64,000 nt of DNA, from NCBI RefSeq assembly GCF_000302535.1, contig NC_018708.1:4712001-4776000 (forward strand), written 5' to 3'. The first letter of the stretch is position 1; each line of letters opens with the position of its first letter. Positions 17,744 through 25,093 of the stretch are shown here, one piece after another. The stretch comes from Acidovorax sp. KKS102 (lineage in GTDB: Bacteria; Pseudomonadota; Gammaproteobacteria; Burkholderiales; Burkholderiaceae_C). Below the pieces are notes generated by a model. It was not told the origin of the DNA, searched no databases, and saw only the letters and a list, made by a program, of their open reading frames with translations. The translations under genes were made by a program, and so were the position numbers.

Positions 17744-18141
17744 CCAACACGGCGCTGACCCTGGCTTCTGCCGGGCTGGCCCTGGTGGGTGTGGCGCACT
17801 CGGTGCTGGGAGAGCTTCTGCTGTTTCGCAGGCTGCGCACGCGGGGCCGCCAGACGACGGGGCGCGCGGAGGCTGGCACCGCGCAACAGGTGCTGCACAC
17901 CCCGCACCTGCGCATTCTGTGGGGCACCTGGCATGTGGCCTCGGTACTGTGCTGGGCGTTGAGCGCACTGCTCTGGCGCCTGGGCACCGCACCTTGGGAC
18001 GCGGCCCTGGGCGCCTGGGCCGCTGACGCGGTGGGCATTGCCACCCTGGCCAGTGGCATGCTGGTGTTCTTTGCCACGCACGGCAGACACCCGGCGTGGT
18101 GCGCGTTGCTGGTGATTGCAACGCTGGTGTGGTGGCGCTGA
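17740..18141 (+). CDS. Small membrane protein of the TetR operon
   Basis: 133 residues with four hydrophobic segments (ALTLASAGLALVGVAHSVLG; LRILWGTWHVASVLCWALSA; AVGIATLASGMLVFF; WCALLVIATLVWW). A conserved-looking HSVLGELLLFRRLR and WGTWHVAS separate the first two. The ATG overlaps the TGA of the kinase gene (ATGA), so it is the last gene of the TetR-DUF2867-ABC1 operon. I do not recognise a named family with certainty; a small integral membrane partner of the kinase is a reasonable guess only. Confidence 0.72.
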   Translation: MTNTALTLASAGLALVGVAHSVLGELLLFRRLRTRGRQTTGRAEAGTAQQVLHTPHLRILWGTWHVASVLCWALSALLWRLGTAPWDAALGAWAADAVGIATLASGMLVFFATHGRHPAWCALLVIATLVWWR

Positions 18142-18344
18142 AGCAAGCCATCGCGGGCGGGAGGATGGGGAACGCCGACGCCGGATGCCTTGGCAGGCGT
18201 GACAAAAATCACACGGCAACCGTTTGCCTCCGAAGTCGGCAACACAACTTCACAAAGCTTCGCAATTGGCCTACACCGGCTTGACGCAGCGTGCGCACCA
18301 TGAAGTCTCCGGTTCCGCAAGGAATCACATCTGAGGAGAACCTT

Positions 18345-18797
18345 ATGGCCCGCAAAGCACTTGCCGCTGTGTCCATCGCCCTGCTGTCGCTGGGCGCCGC
18401 GAGCGCGGCGCAGGCGCAGACCAGCGCCACCGTTGTCATCCAGGCAGGTACGCCTGTCTACCAGCAACCCGCCCCGGTGCGCGTGCAGTACCAGGCGCCG
18501 CCCCCACCCCGCTACGAGGTGGCGCCGCACCCGCGCCGCGGCATGGTGTGGGTGCCCGGCCACTGGGAATGGCGTGGCCACCGCCACGTGTGGATGCAGG
18601 GCTACTGGGTGAAGGCCCGCCCCGGCTACCACTACCGCGAGCCCCGCTGGGTGGAACACGGCGGCCGCTGGAACATGCAGCCCGGCGGCTGGGACCGTGA
18701 TGGCGATGGCATCCCCAACCGCCGCGACCGGGACCGTGACGGAGACGGCGTGCCCAACCGCTACGACCAGCGCCCGGACAACCCCTACCGCCGCTGA
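18345..18797 (+). CDS. Secreted YXWGXW-type protein with DxDGDG repeats
   Basis: 150 residues. A signal peptide (LAAVSIALLSLGAASAAQA) leads to a proline-rich linker, then Trp/Tyr/Gly motifs (MVWVPGHWEWRGHRHVW, QGYWVKARPGYHYREPRW) typical of YXWGXW-repeat proteins, and finally two copies of DRDGDGxPNRxDRD that look like thrombospondin type 3 calcium-binding repeats. The start at 18345 has GAGGAG upstream. An envelope or surface role is likely but unproven. A paralogue follows 156 bases later. The 203-base gap before this gene shows nothing clear. Confidence 0.8.
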   Translation: MARKALAAVSIALLSLGAASAAQAQTSATVVIQAGTPVYQQPAPVRVQYQAPPPPRYEVAPHPRRGMVWVPGHWEWRGHRHVWMQGYWVKARPGYHYREPRWVEHGGRWNMQPGGWDRDGDGIPNRRDRDRDGDGVPNRYDQRPDNPYRR

Positions 18798-18901
18798 TCC
18801 CCCTTGGTGGGACCGCTGCGCGGGCCGACAGGCAATGGGCAGCCCGGCTGACAGACGCCCCACCACCCACAGGCCACGATGAGGCCGCAGACGCAACACC
18901 C

Positions 18902-18932
18902 GGCCCGACGCAGGCACTGCCTGCGTCGGGCC
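18902..18932 (+). promoter_or_regulatory. Perfect 15-bp hairpin between tandem paralogues
   Basis: Two 15-base perfect arms (GGCCCGACGCAGGCA and its complement) around one central base. No T-tract follows; the ribosome-binding site of the second paralogue begins about ten bases later. It may terminate or stabilise the first message, or limit expression of the second. Confidence 0.65.
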
Positions 18933-18953
18933 AGACACGACAAGGAGTTCACC

Positions 18954-19412
18954 ATGACCCACGCCACTTTCTTGCGCAACATCTTCACCGCAGCGGCCCT
19001 GTCCGTGACAGCGCTGACGGCGCTGACAGGGGCCATCACACCAGCCCAGGCCGCCACGCAAGCCACTGTCATCGTGCAGTCGGGCCCGCAGCAGGGCATC
19101 GTCATCCCGGCACCCCCACCACCCCGCCGCGAAGCCGTTCCGCACGCCCGCAAGGGACAGGTGTGGGTGCCTGGCTACTGGGACTGGCGAGGCCACCGCC
19201 ATGTGTGGGTGGCAGGCCACTTTGAAAAGGTGCGGCCAGGCTACCGCTATCGCACCCCCCAGTGGGAGCAGCGCGACGGGCGCTGGGAGCTGCACCGGGG
19301 CGGCTGGGACCGCGATGGCGACGGCATTGCCAACCGCAATGACCGCGACCGTGACGGCGACGGCGTGCCCAACCGCCGCGACCACCAGCCGGACAACCCG
19401 CGCCGCAACTGA
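18954..19412 (+). CDS. Secreted YXWGXW-type protein, tandem paralogue
   Basis: 152 residues, clearly a duplicate of the preceding gene: signal peptide (ALSVTALTALTGAITPAQA), short proline-rich linker, GQVWVPGYWDWRGHRHVW, then WDRDGDGIANRNDRD and a second DGDGVPNRRD repeat. The mature halves align throughout, whereas the signal peptides and linkers have diverged. AAGGAG precedes the ATG. Like its neighbour it is probably an envelope protein that may bind calcium through the acidic repeats. The two may be co-transcribed across the perfect hairpin between them. Confidence 0.8.
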   Translation: MTHATFLRNIFTAAALSVTALTALTGAITPAQAATQATVIVQSGPQQGIVIPAPPPPRREAVPHARKGQVWVPGYWDWRGHRHVWVAGHFEKVRPGYRYRTPQWEQRDGRWELHRGGWDRDGDGIANRNDRDRDGDGVPNRRDHQPDNPRRN

Positions 19413-19461
19413 TCGTTGATCGACGCTCCGCTGGCTGGCCAGGGCGCCAGGCCCTGTGCAT

Positions 19462-20244
19462 TTATCGCAGGCGCAACACCGCCTGCCCCAGCCCTGGAAA
19501 GTCGGCCACCACCTCGGCCCCCGGCGCCACCAGCACGGTGCCGGTGCATGACCCGGTGGTGACCCAGTGCCCCGCGCGCAGTCCGCCCAGGCTGCGCGCG
19601 CCTTCGTTGGCGAGCCACACCAGCAGGCGCAGCGGGTCGCCCGCCGGGTTGCCCCAGGTGGCATGTTGCACGGCCACGGCCCCGTTCACCGACAAGGTCA
19701 CCGCTTGCGCCAGGGGCTGTGCGGTGGCCACTTCGTCGGTGCCAGTCCCCACAACCAGCGCTCCGTGGCATGCCTGGTCGGCCAGGCGGCTCCACTCGCC
19801 CTGCTGCGCCCAGGCAGCAAAGCGGGTGTCGCACACCTCGATGGCGGCCCGCACCGACGCCACGGCCGCCAGCACTTCGGCGGCGCTGTAGGGGGTGGCG
19901 CGGGCGGGCAGGTCGGCCCCCAGTTCGTAGACCCATTCCGCCTCCACCCCCATCACGGCAAAACCAGATGCAGCCAGCAACACGGGCTCGCCCGCTGCAG
20001 CCACCCACACCGAATCCCGGGTCAGCGCGGCGCGTGCCGGTTGCGCCTGGGGCGACGCAGCCCCCACCTTCCAGCCAGCGATGTGCCCGCGTGCACGCAC
20101 CACCACGTCTTGCACGGCATAGGCCTCGGAGGCATCCCGCGGGCGCAGCCCTGCGGGAAAGTCCAACGGGCGGGGCGTGCGCCCTTCCCGGGCCAGGGTG
20201 ATGACGGCGGCGCTGGCGACAGGGTCCAAAGCGATGGGGGACAT
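19462..20244 (-). CDS. 2-keto-4-pentenoate hydratase family protein
   Basis: 260 residues of the MhpD/FAH superfamily. Recognisable elements are the early AYAVQDVVV, GWKVGAASPQAQ, the acidic metal-binding pair in MGVEAEWVYELG, and the final TGSCTGTVLVAPGAEVVADF. Related enzymes hydrate 2-oxopent-4-enoate in meta-cleavage pathways or decarboxylate 4-oxalocrotonate. No other aromatic degradation gene is nearby, so substrate and pathway are open. It is convergent with the second paralogue gene and divergent from the glycine-riboswitch transcript. Confidence 0.82.
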   Translation of the reverse strand: MSPIALDPVASAAVITLAREGRTPRPLDFPAGLRPRDASEAYAVQDVVVRARGHIAGWKVGAASPQAQPARAALTRDSVWVAAAGEPVLLAASGFAVMGVEAEWVYELGADLPARATPYSAAEVLAAVASVRAAIEVCDTRFAAWAQQGEWSRLADQACHGALVVGTGTDEVATAQPLAQAVTLSVNGAVAVQHATWGNPAGDPLRLLVWLANEGARSLGGLRAGHWVTTGSCTGTVLVAPGAEVVADFPGLGQAVLRLR

Positions 20245-20387
20245 GGCAAAAACTCTCCGTAGAGCAAGGGGTCGGCGGGATTATCGGCACCTTCCCCCAT
20301 CGATCCCGCCCCGCTGCATCAGCAACGATTGCGCCCCATTAGCCGCCGGAGTTGATCCGGCGCACAGGCTTGCCCCCTAGAATCGGC

Positions 20388-20590
20388 CTCGCAGGAGAGC
20401 ACGGCAGGCACAGGCCACCGCTGCACCGAAGGCGCAAACTCCCATACACGCTCAGGTCCCGTACTGCACCATTCATCAAAGCCGTCTGGAGAGCCGCCTC
20501 GCGCAACGCGAAGCGCACCGAAGGAGCAAGCCGCAGCCCGGGTGGGTGGCGGTGAATCTCTCAGGTACCAAGGACAGGGGGAGCGGCAGC
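20388..20590 (+). ncRNA. Tandem glycine riboswitch
   Basis: Two aptamers in series. The first has GCAGGAGAG (20391), CACCGAAGGCGCAAA and CTCAGGT. The second has TCTGGAGAG (about 20485), CACCGAAGGAGCAA and ATCTCTCAGGTACCA ending AAGGACAGGGGGAG. These are the invariant stretches of the glycine aptamer, and the short linker between them is typical of cooperative tandem pairs. A TAGAAT at 20378-20383 could be the -10. It lies upstream of a DadA-type dehydrogenase, so glycine probably switches on its oxidation. The remaining 20245-20377 part of this 438-base gap shows no gene. Confidence 0.93.
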
Positions 20591-20624
20591 TAGGGCATTC
20601 ATGCGCCAGCTGCACGCTATTGAA

Positions 20625-20668
20625 TTCATAGCTGCCAGCGCATGTTTTTCTAGCGCCAGAGCCCAGAA
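20625..20668 (+). repeat. Dispersed palindromic repeat, family 1, copy b
   Basis: ATTCATAGCTGCCAGCGCATG followed by TAGCGCCAGAGCCC; the core is nearly identical to copy a. It lies between the riboswitch and the dadA start, the place where the expression platform should be. Confidence 0.7.
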
Positions 20669-20682
20669 AGGCTTTGAAAATC

Positions 20683-21999
20683 ATGCGCGTGATCGTTTTG
20701 GGCGCCGGCTTGCTCGGCGTGACTTCGGCTTATTTCCTCTCGCAACTGGGTCACGAAGTGACCGTCATCGACCGCCAGGGCACACCCGGTGCCGAGACCA
20801 GCTTTGCCAACGGCGGGCAGATCTCGGTGAGCCACGCCGAGCCCTGGGCCAACCCGAGCGCCCCGCTCAAGGTGCTGCAGTGGCTGGGCAAAGAGGACGC
20901 GCCATTGCTGTTCCGCCTGCGCGCCGACATGCGGCAGTGGCTGTGGGGCCTGTCCTTCCTGCGCAACTGCACACCCGCGCGCACGCGGCACAACATCGAG
21001 CAGATCGTGCGCCTGGGCACCTACAGCCGCGACACGCTGCAGCAGCTGCGCGCGGCCACCGGCATCCAGTACGACCAGCGCACGCAGGGCATCCTGCACT
21101 TCTATACCAACCAAAAGGAGTTTGACGGCGCGCTGGCCCCGGCCGAGCAGATGCGCGCGCTGGGCTGCGAGCGCCAGGTCATCAGCGCTGACGAGGCCGT
21201 GCGCATCGAGCCTGCTTTGGCCCACATCCGCCCGCAGCTGGCGGGCGCCACCTTCACGGCCGAAGATGAATCCGGCGACGCCAACCAGTTCACGCGCGAG
21301 CTGGCCAAGCTGTGCGAGGCGGCGGGCGTGCAGTTCCGCGTGGGCCACCACATCACCGCACTGCGCGAGGTGGGCGGCCGCATCGACCATGTCGAAGTGA
21401 CCAATGCCGAAGGCCGCTTCGAGCGCGTGCGCGGCGATGCGTTTGTGCTGGCCATGGGCTCGTTCAGCCCGCTGCTGGCGCAGCCGCTGGGCATCCAGCT
21501 GCCTATCTACCCGGCCAAGGGCTACTCGGTGACGATGCCGGTCAAGGACGCGTCCAAGGCGCACCAGGTGAGCCTGACGGACGACGAGTTCAAGCTCGTG
21601 TTCTCACGCTACACCAGCGAGCGGGGCGACCGCCTGCGCATTGCGGGCACGGCGGAATTGAATGGCTACGACCGCCACCTGAACCAGGTCCGCTGCGCGG
21701 CCATCGTGCGGCGGGTGGAGCAGCTCTTCCCCGGAGCGGGCGACACCACTCAGGCGCAGTTCTGGAGCGGCCTGCGCCCCGCCACGCCCAGCAACGTGCC
21801 ACTGATCGGCAAGACGAAAGTGGGCAACCTGTTCCTCAACACCGGCCATGGCACGCTGGGCTGGACGCACGCCTGCGGTTCGGGCAAGGCACTGGCCGAC
21901 ATCGTGAGTGGCCGCGTGCCCGAGGTGGACTTTGCGTTCCAGGGGCTGCAAGGGCGCGCAGCCGGGGCGGCGCTGGTGCCGTCGCGCACGGCGGCCTGA
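20683..21999 (+). CDS. dadA: D-amino acid dehydrogenase, FAD-dependent (DadA-like)
   Basis: 438 residues. The N-terminus MRVIVLGAGLLGVTSAYFLS is the FAD-binding dinucleotide motif of DadA, and the C-terminus holds a second FAD contact region (LRPATPSNVPLIGKTK, LNTGHGTLGWTHACGSGKAL). DadA oxidises D-amino acids, chiefly D-alanine, to 2-oxoacids and feeds electrons to the respiratory chain at the inner membrane. A tandem glycine riboswitch in the leader suggests glycine itself, or a related amino acid, is the relevant inducer or substrate. The ATG at 20683 is chosen over a TTG at 20674 by family N-terminus. Confidence 0.9.
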   Translation: MRVIVLGAGLLGVTSAYFLSQLGHEVTVIDRQGTPGAETSFANGGQISVSHAEPWANPSAPLKVLQWLGKEDAPLLFRLRADMRQWLWGLSFLRNCTPARTRHNIEQIVRLGTYSRDTLQQLRAATGIQYDQRTQGILHFYTNQKEFDGALAPAEQMRALGCERQVISADEAVRIEPALAHIRPQLAGATFTAEDESGDANQFTRELAKLCEAAGVQFRVGHHITALREVGGRIDHVEVTNAEGRFERVRGDAFVLAMGSFSPLLAQPLGIQLPIYPAKGYSVTMPVKDASKAHQVSLTDDEFKLVFSRYTSERGDRLRIAGTAELNGYDRHLNQVRCAAIVRRVEQLFPGAGDTTQAQFWSGLRPATPSNVPLIGKTKVGNLFLNTGHGTLGWTHACGSGKALADIVSGRVPEVDFAFQGLQGRAAGAALVPSRTAA

Positions 22000-22019
22000 G
22001 GCAGCGCGCGGTTGCAGGC

Positions 22020-22045
22020 GGTTGCAGCGAGGCCACGCTGCAACC
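22020..22045. terminator. Hairpin between dadA and the cytochrome gene
   Basis: Perfect ten-base arms GGTTGCAGCG and CGCTGCAACC around AGGCCA. It lies between two convergent genes and could serve both. No T-tract follows in either direction. Confidence 0.5.
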
Positions 22046-22062
22046 GGTGCGAAAGGCTGCGC

Positions 22063-22401
22063 CTACTTGGCCGCGCCCGTGGCGTGCGCCACAAACTGCG
22101 CCACGGCCAACATGTCCTTCTCGCTCATGCGCTCGGCATACGAGGGCATTACACCGATGCCCGCCTTGAGCGCGCGCAACACGCGGCCCGCGTCGGGCTT
22201 CAACTCATCCAGCACCGGTCCGACCTGACCTTCAGCACCCGCAGCCTGCAGCGTGTGGCACACGGCGCAGGCGGGCTGGATCTTGGTGAACAGCTCCTTG
22301 CCGCGCGCCAGTTCGGCCGGGTCGGCGGCCGCAGCCGACGCACAGGCGCCAGCGGCCCACAGCGCCGCTGCAAGGCGGCGCGCTCGGTTGCTCCCACCCA
22401 T
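22063..22401 (-). CDS. sorB: c-type cytochrome, probable SorB subunit
   Basis: 112 residues. A signal peptide (LAAALWAAGACASAAAADP) precedes a small cytochrome c fold with one haem motif CAVCH and a downstream methionine region (GIGVMPSYAERMSE) giving the axial Met. The gene starts one base after the stop of the sulfite dehydrogenase gene. A monohaem cytochrome paired with a sulfite-oxidase-family enzyme matches SorAB, where SorB takes electrons from SorA in the periplasm. The SorB name rests on context. Confidence 0.82.
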   Translation of the reverse strand: MGGSNRARRLAAALWAAGACASAAAADPAELARGKELFTKIQPACAVCHTLQAAGAEGQVGPVLDELKPDAGRVLRALKAGIGVMPSYAERMSEKDMLAVAQFVAHATGAAK

Positions 22402-22402
22402 C

Positions 22403-23617
22403 TCAGGCCACGGTCACGGTGACAGCGTGGTCGCGCCAGCTGGCGTTGTTGTAGCCGCCCAGGTTTTCCTCACGCTGCTCGGCCTGCACATTGCCTGCCG
22501 TGTCGGTGGCGCGGCTGGTCAGCACATGGGTGCCCGCCTCCAGGCGCACGGGCAGCGCAAACTGCCGCCAGGCAAAGGGGCCCAGGTCGGGGCCGATGAG
22601 CTTGGCCACCTGCCAGGTCTTGCCGCCATCGGCCGACACCTCCACGCCCTTGATGCCGCGCGTGCCGCCAAAGGCCACGCCATGCACCTGCACCTGGCCG
22701 GGCTTGAGGGGGCCCTTGTCGGCCAAGGGGCCGTTGATCCAGGACTTCACGCCCATCTCCCACACCGAAGGCTGGTCGGGGCTGGCCTTGCTGCCGGGTG
22801 GCGACATGCGGTAGCCGTGCGACATGATGCGTGCCTGCGACTGCGCGCTGGTGAAGGCCACGCGCTTGACGTACTTGATGTTGTTCACGCCCTGGTAGCC
22901 GGGCACCACCAGCCGCAGCGGGCCGCCATGCGCCAGCGACAGCGGCTCGCCATTCATCTCCCAGGCCAGCAGCGCGTCGTCCATCGCCTTCACGGGCACC
23001 GAGCGCTCCACCAGCACCGACAGCGGGTCCACCCCCTCGGGCAGCTTCTCGCCGCCCGTGCCGGTCAGGTAGACCGCGCCGTCGGCCAGCCCGCCCAGAG
23101 CCGCCACCACGTTGCGCAGCGGCACACCGCTCCAGACCACACAGCCCGCAGCCCCCACCGACCAGGGGGTGCCGCTGGGCTTGCTGGGGAAAAAGCCCCG
23201 GCCATTGCCCGAGCACTGCAACACGGTGGCCACGGTTTCCACGCCCAGCGTCTTGAGCTCAGCCAGAGTTAGGCTGCGCGGGCTTTTGACCCCTTCGATG
23301 GACACCGTCCACGCGTCGCGGTTGTCCAGGATGGCCGCGTCGGGCGCGGGCAGGTTGTTGCGCACGTACAGCTGGTTGGACGGCGTGATGACGCTGGTGC
23401 CAAACGCGGAGCGCCGCGTTTCCAGGGTGCTGCTGCTGTGCACGATCAGCGCATCCGGCGACTTCCACCCTGCATAGGCAGGCAGCGGCTTGGCTGCGGG
23501 GGCGGCGGCCTGCTGGGCGCGCGCACTGCCCGTCCATCCGGCCAGGCCCAGCGCGCTCAAGGCGGCAGCACTTCCGGCCAGCATGTGGCGGCGCGGCAGG
23601 GTCATCGAATCTTTCAT
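22403..23617 (-). CDS. sorA: Sulfite dehydrogenase, molybdenum subunit (SorA-like)
   Basis: 404 residues. A twin-arginine-type signal (LPRRHMLAGSAAALSALGLA) indicates folded export to the periplasm with its cofactor. The molybdopterin domain has the cysteine that binds Mo at residue 135 (VLQCSGNGRGFF), preceded by YVRNNLPAPD, and followed by GAAGCVVWSGVPLRNV and the C-terminal dimerisation domain (GVEVSADGGKTWQ). Expected reaction: sulfite to sulfate, passing electrons to the cytochrome encoded next. Start chosen at 23617 (MKDSMTLPRRH) with GGAGA upstream; the open frame extends further without support. Confidence 0.9.
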   Translation of the reverse strand: MKDSMTLPRRHMLAGSAAALSALGLAGWTGSARAQQAAAPAAKPLPAYAGWKSPDALIVHSSSTLETRRSAFGTSVITPSNQLYVRNNLPAPDAAILDNRDAWTVSIEGVKSPRSLTLAELKTLGVETVATVLQCSGNGRGFFPSKPSGTPWSVGAAGCVVWSGVPLRNVVAALGGLADGAVYLTGTGGEKLPEGVDPLSVLVERSVPVKAMDDALLAWEMNGEPLSLAHGGPLRLVVPGYQGVNNIKYVKRVAFTSAQSQARIMSHGYRMSPPGSKASPDQPSVWEMGVKSWINGPLADKGPLKPGQVQVHGVAFGGTRGIKGVEVSADGGKTWQVAKLIGPDLGPFAWRQFALPVRLEAGTHVLTSRATDTAGNVQAEQREENLGGYNNASWRDHAVTVTVA

Positions 23618-23836
23618 GTGAACGTCTCCAAAGAGTGGGTGAACAAAACCTTTCGCCCCCGATTCCCCTCGCAAGCGCAGTACATCGGGCCAGCCCGCAT
23701 TCTGTGCGGCCGCCCCTCGCACCGCACGTGCGGCGTCGTTAGCAGAAGTAACAAAAACAAAACATCGGAAACATTCGTACGCAGGTGCGGAGGCCGTGGG
23801 CATATTGGCGCTTTGTTGTGGGAGAGGAAAAGCGCT

Positions 23837-25012
23837 ATGAACATCATCAAAAATCGATCCTGGCGACCACTCGGGCTGCTCCTGCTCTGGGGCCTGGGTT
23901 GCAGCACCGCGCTGGCCCAGCTGACGGCCATCGTGGTCGTGGAGCCCACGGCCCGCAAGGCTGCGCATTCCATCCTGCGCACCTCGGCCGAGTCGGGCCT
24001 GTCGAAGGCGGCGGGCCAGCCTGTGGCGCTGACCACCAGCGACGACCTGGCCGACGTGATGCGCGCCACCCGCAGCGCGGGCTATGACATCTTCATTGCG
24101 CCAGCCCAGGTGGCGGCATCTGCACTGCAACGCGGCTACGAACTGGTGGGCGCCACGCACAAATCGGACAAGTACCTGCTGGTCGGGCTACAGCCCATCG
24201 CCGCCGTGCCCGCCATGAAAGGCCGGCGGCTGTACCTGCCCCAGCAGGACTCGGTCTACACCTACATGGCGCGCGGCATGCTCAATGAGGCGGGGCTGTC
24301 GTTCCAGGATCTGCGGGCCGTGCAGTACGAAAAATTCCCCCAGGCGGGCCTCACGGCCCTGACCCTGGGCACGGCCGATGCCACCGTGGTGCGTGAGGAC
24401 GACTGGGCCGAATGGTCGGCGGCACACCCCGGCATCGCGCGGGTGCTGGCCACGTCGCAGCCCGTGCCGGGCGGGTTCTCCATCGTGGTCAAGAAAGACC
24501 TGCCTGCGGATGCACGCAGCAAGCTGGCCCAGTGGTTCAGCACATCGTCCTCGGCCAGCGGCCTGCCGCTGGTCTCGGTGCGCCCGGAGGCTATGGAATA
24601 CCGCCGCGTGGCCGAGCTGGGGCTGTTCACCCCCACCAGCCTGCCTGGGGTGAGCCGCATCACCGCGCGCGAAGCGCAGACCCTGCTCGCACAGGGCGCC
24701 ACCCTGGTGGACACGCGCACCGAGAAGGAATTCAAGACCAAGCGCATCCGTGGCGCCGTGTTCGCCGCCTATGTGGAAAAGAGCCTGAAGGACGTGGCTT
24801 TCAATGCGGCGCAGGACGACTTCCAGGCGCTGGACAAGCTACCAGGGCTGGACAAGGCCAAGCCGGTGATTTTTGCCTGCAATGGCGCCGAGTGCTGGAA
24901 GTCCTACAAAGCCGCCAAAGTGGCCACCACCAAGGGATTCCAGTCGGTGTACTGGCTGCGCGGGGGGCTGCCCGAATGGGACGAGACCGGCTTGCCCACA
25001 GAGGGTGGTTAG
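23837..25012 (+). CDS. PhnD-like binding protein fused to a rhodanese domain
   Basis: 391 residues with a signal peptide ending STALAQ. Residues about 28-260 resemble a phosphate/phosphonate-type periplasmic binding protein (VVVEPTARKAAHSILRTSAE; ADATVVREDDWAEW; VPGGFSIVVKKDLP). Residues about 270-391 are a rhodanese domain with VDTRTEKEFKTKRIRGAVFA and the active-site Cys348 in FACNGAECWKSYKAAK. The combination suggests recognition of a sulfur or oxyanion compound coupled to sulfur transfer in the periplasm. It is divergent from sorAB. Start at 23837 is chosen as the Met just before the signal peptide; the intervening 219 bases probably hold both promoters. Confidence 0.82.
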   Translation: MNIIKNRSWRPLGLLLLWGLGCSTALAQLTAIVVVEPTARKAAHSILRTSAESGLSKAAGQPVALTTSDDLADVMRATRSAGYDIFIAPAQVAASALQRGYELVGATHKSDKYLLVGLQPIAAVPAMKGRRLYLPQQDSVYTYMARGMLNEAGLSFQDLRAVQYEKFPQAGLTALTLGTADATVVREDDWAEWSAAHPGIARVLATSQPVPGGFSIVVKKDLPADARSKLAQWFSTSSSASGLPLVSVRPEAMEYRRVAELGLFTPTSLPGVSRITAREAQTLLAQGATLVDTRTEKEFKTKRIRGAVFAAYVEKSLKDVAFNAAQDDFQALDKLPGLDKAKPVIFACNGAECWKSYKAAKVATTKGFQSVYWLRGGLPEWDETGLPTEGG

Positions 25013-25069
25013 GAACCTGCGCGGGGCCTCCGGGCCCCTGTCCTTACAATGGGTTGCTTATCAACACCC

Positions 25070-25090
25070 AAGGGCGCGCAAGGCGCCCTT
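25070..25090 (+). promoter_or_regulatory. Hairpin abutting the start of the CBS-domain gene
   Basis: Perfect eight-base arms AAGGGCGC and GCGCCCTT around a five-base loop, ending three bases before the ATG at 25094. No ribosome-binding site is visible outside it. Confidence 0.5.
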
Positions 25091-25093
25091 TGT

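Noticed and set aside
20352-20383. TTGATC and TAGAAT as a complete promoter for the riboswitch
   Set aside because: The spacer is 20 bases, too long for a standard sigma70 promoter; only the TAGAAT is noted as a possible -10.
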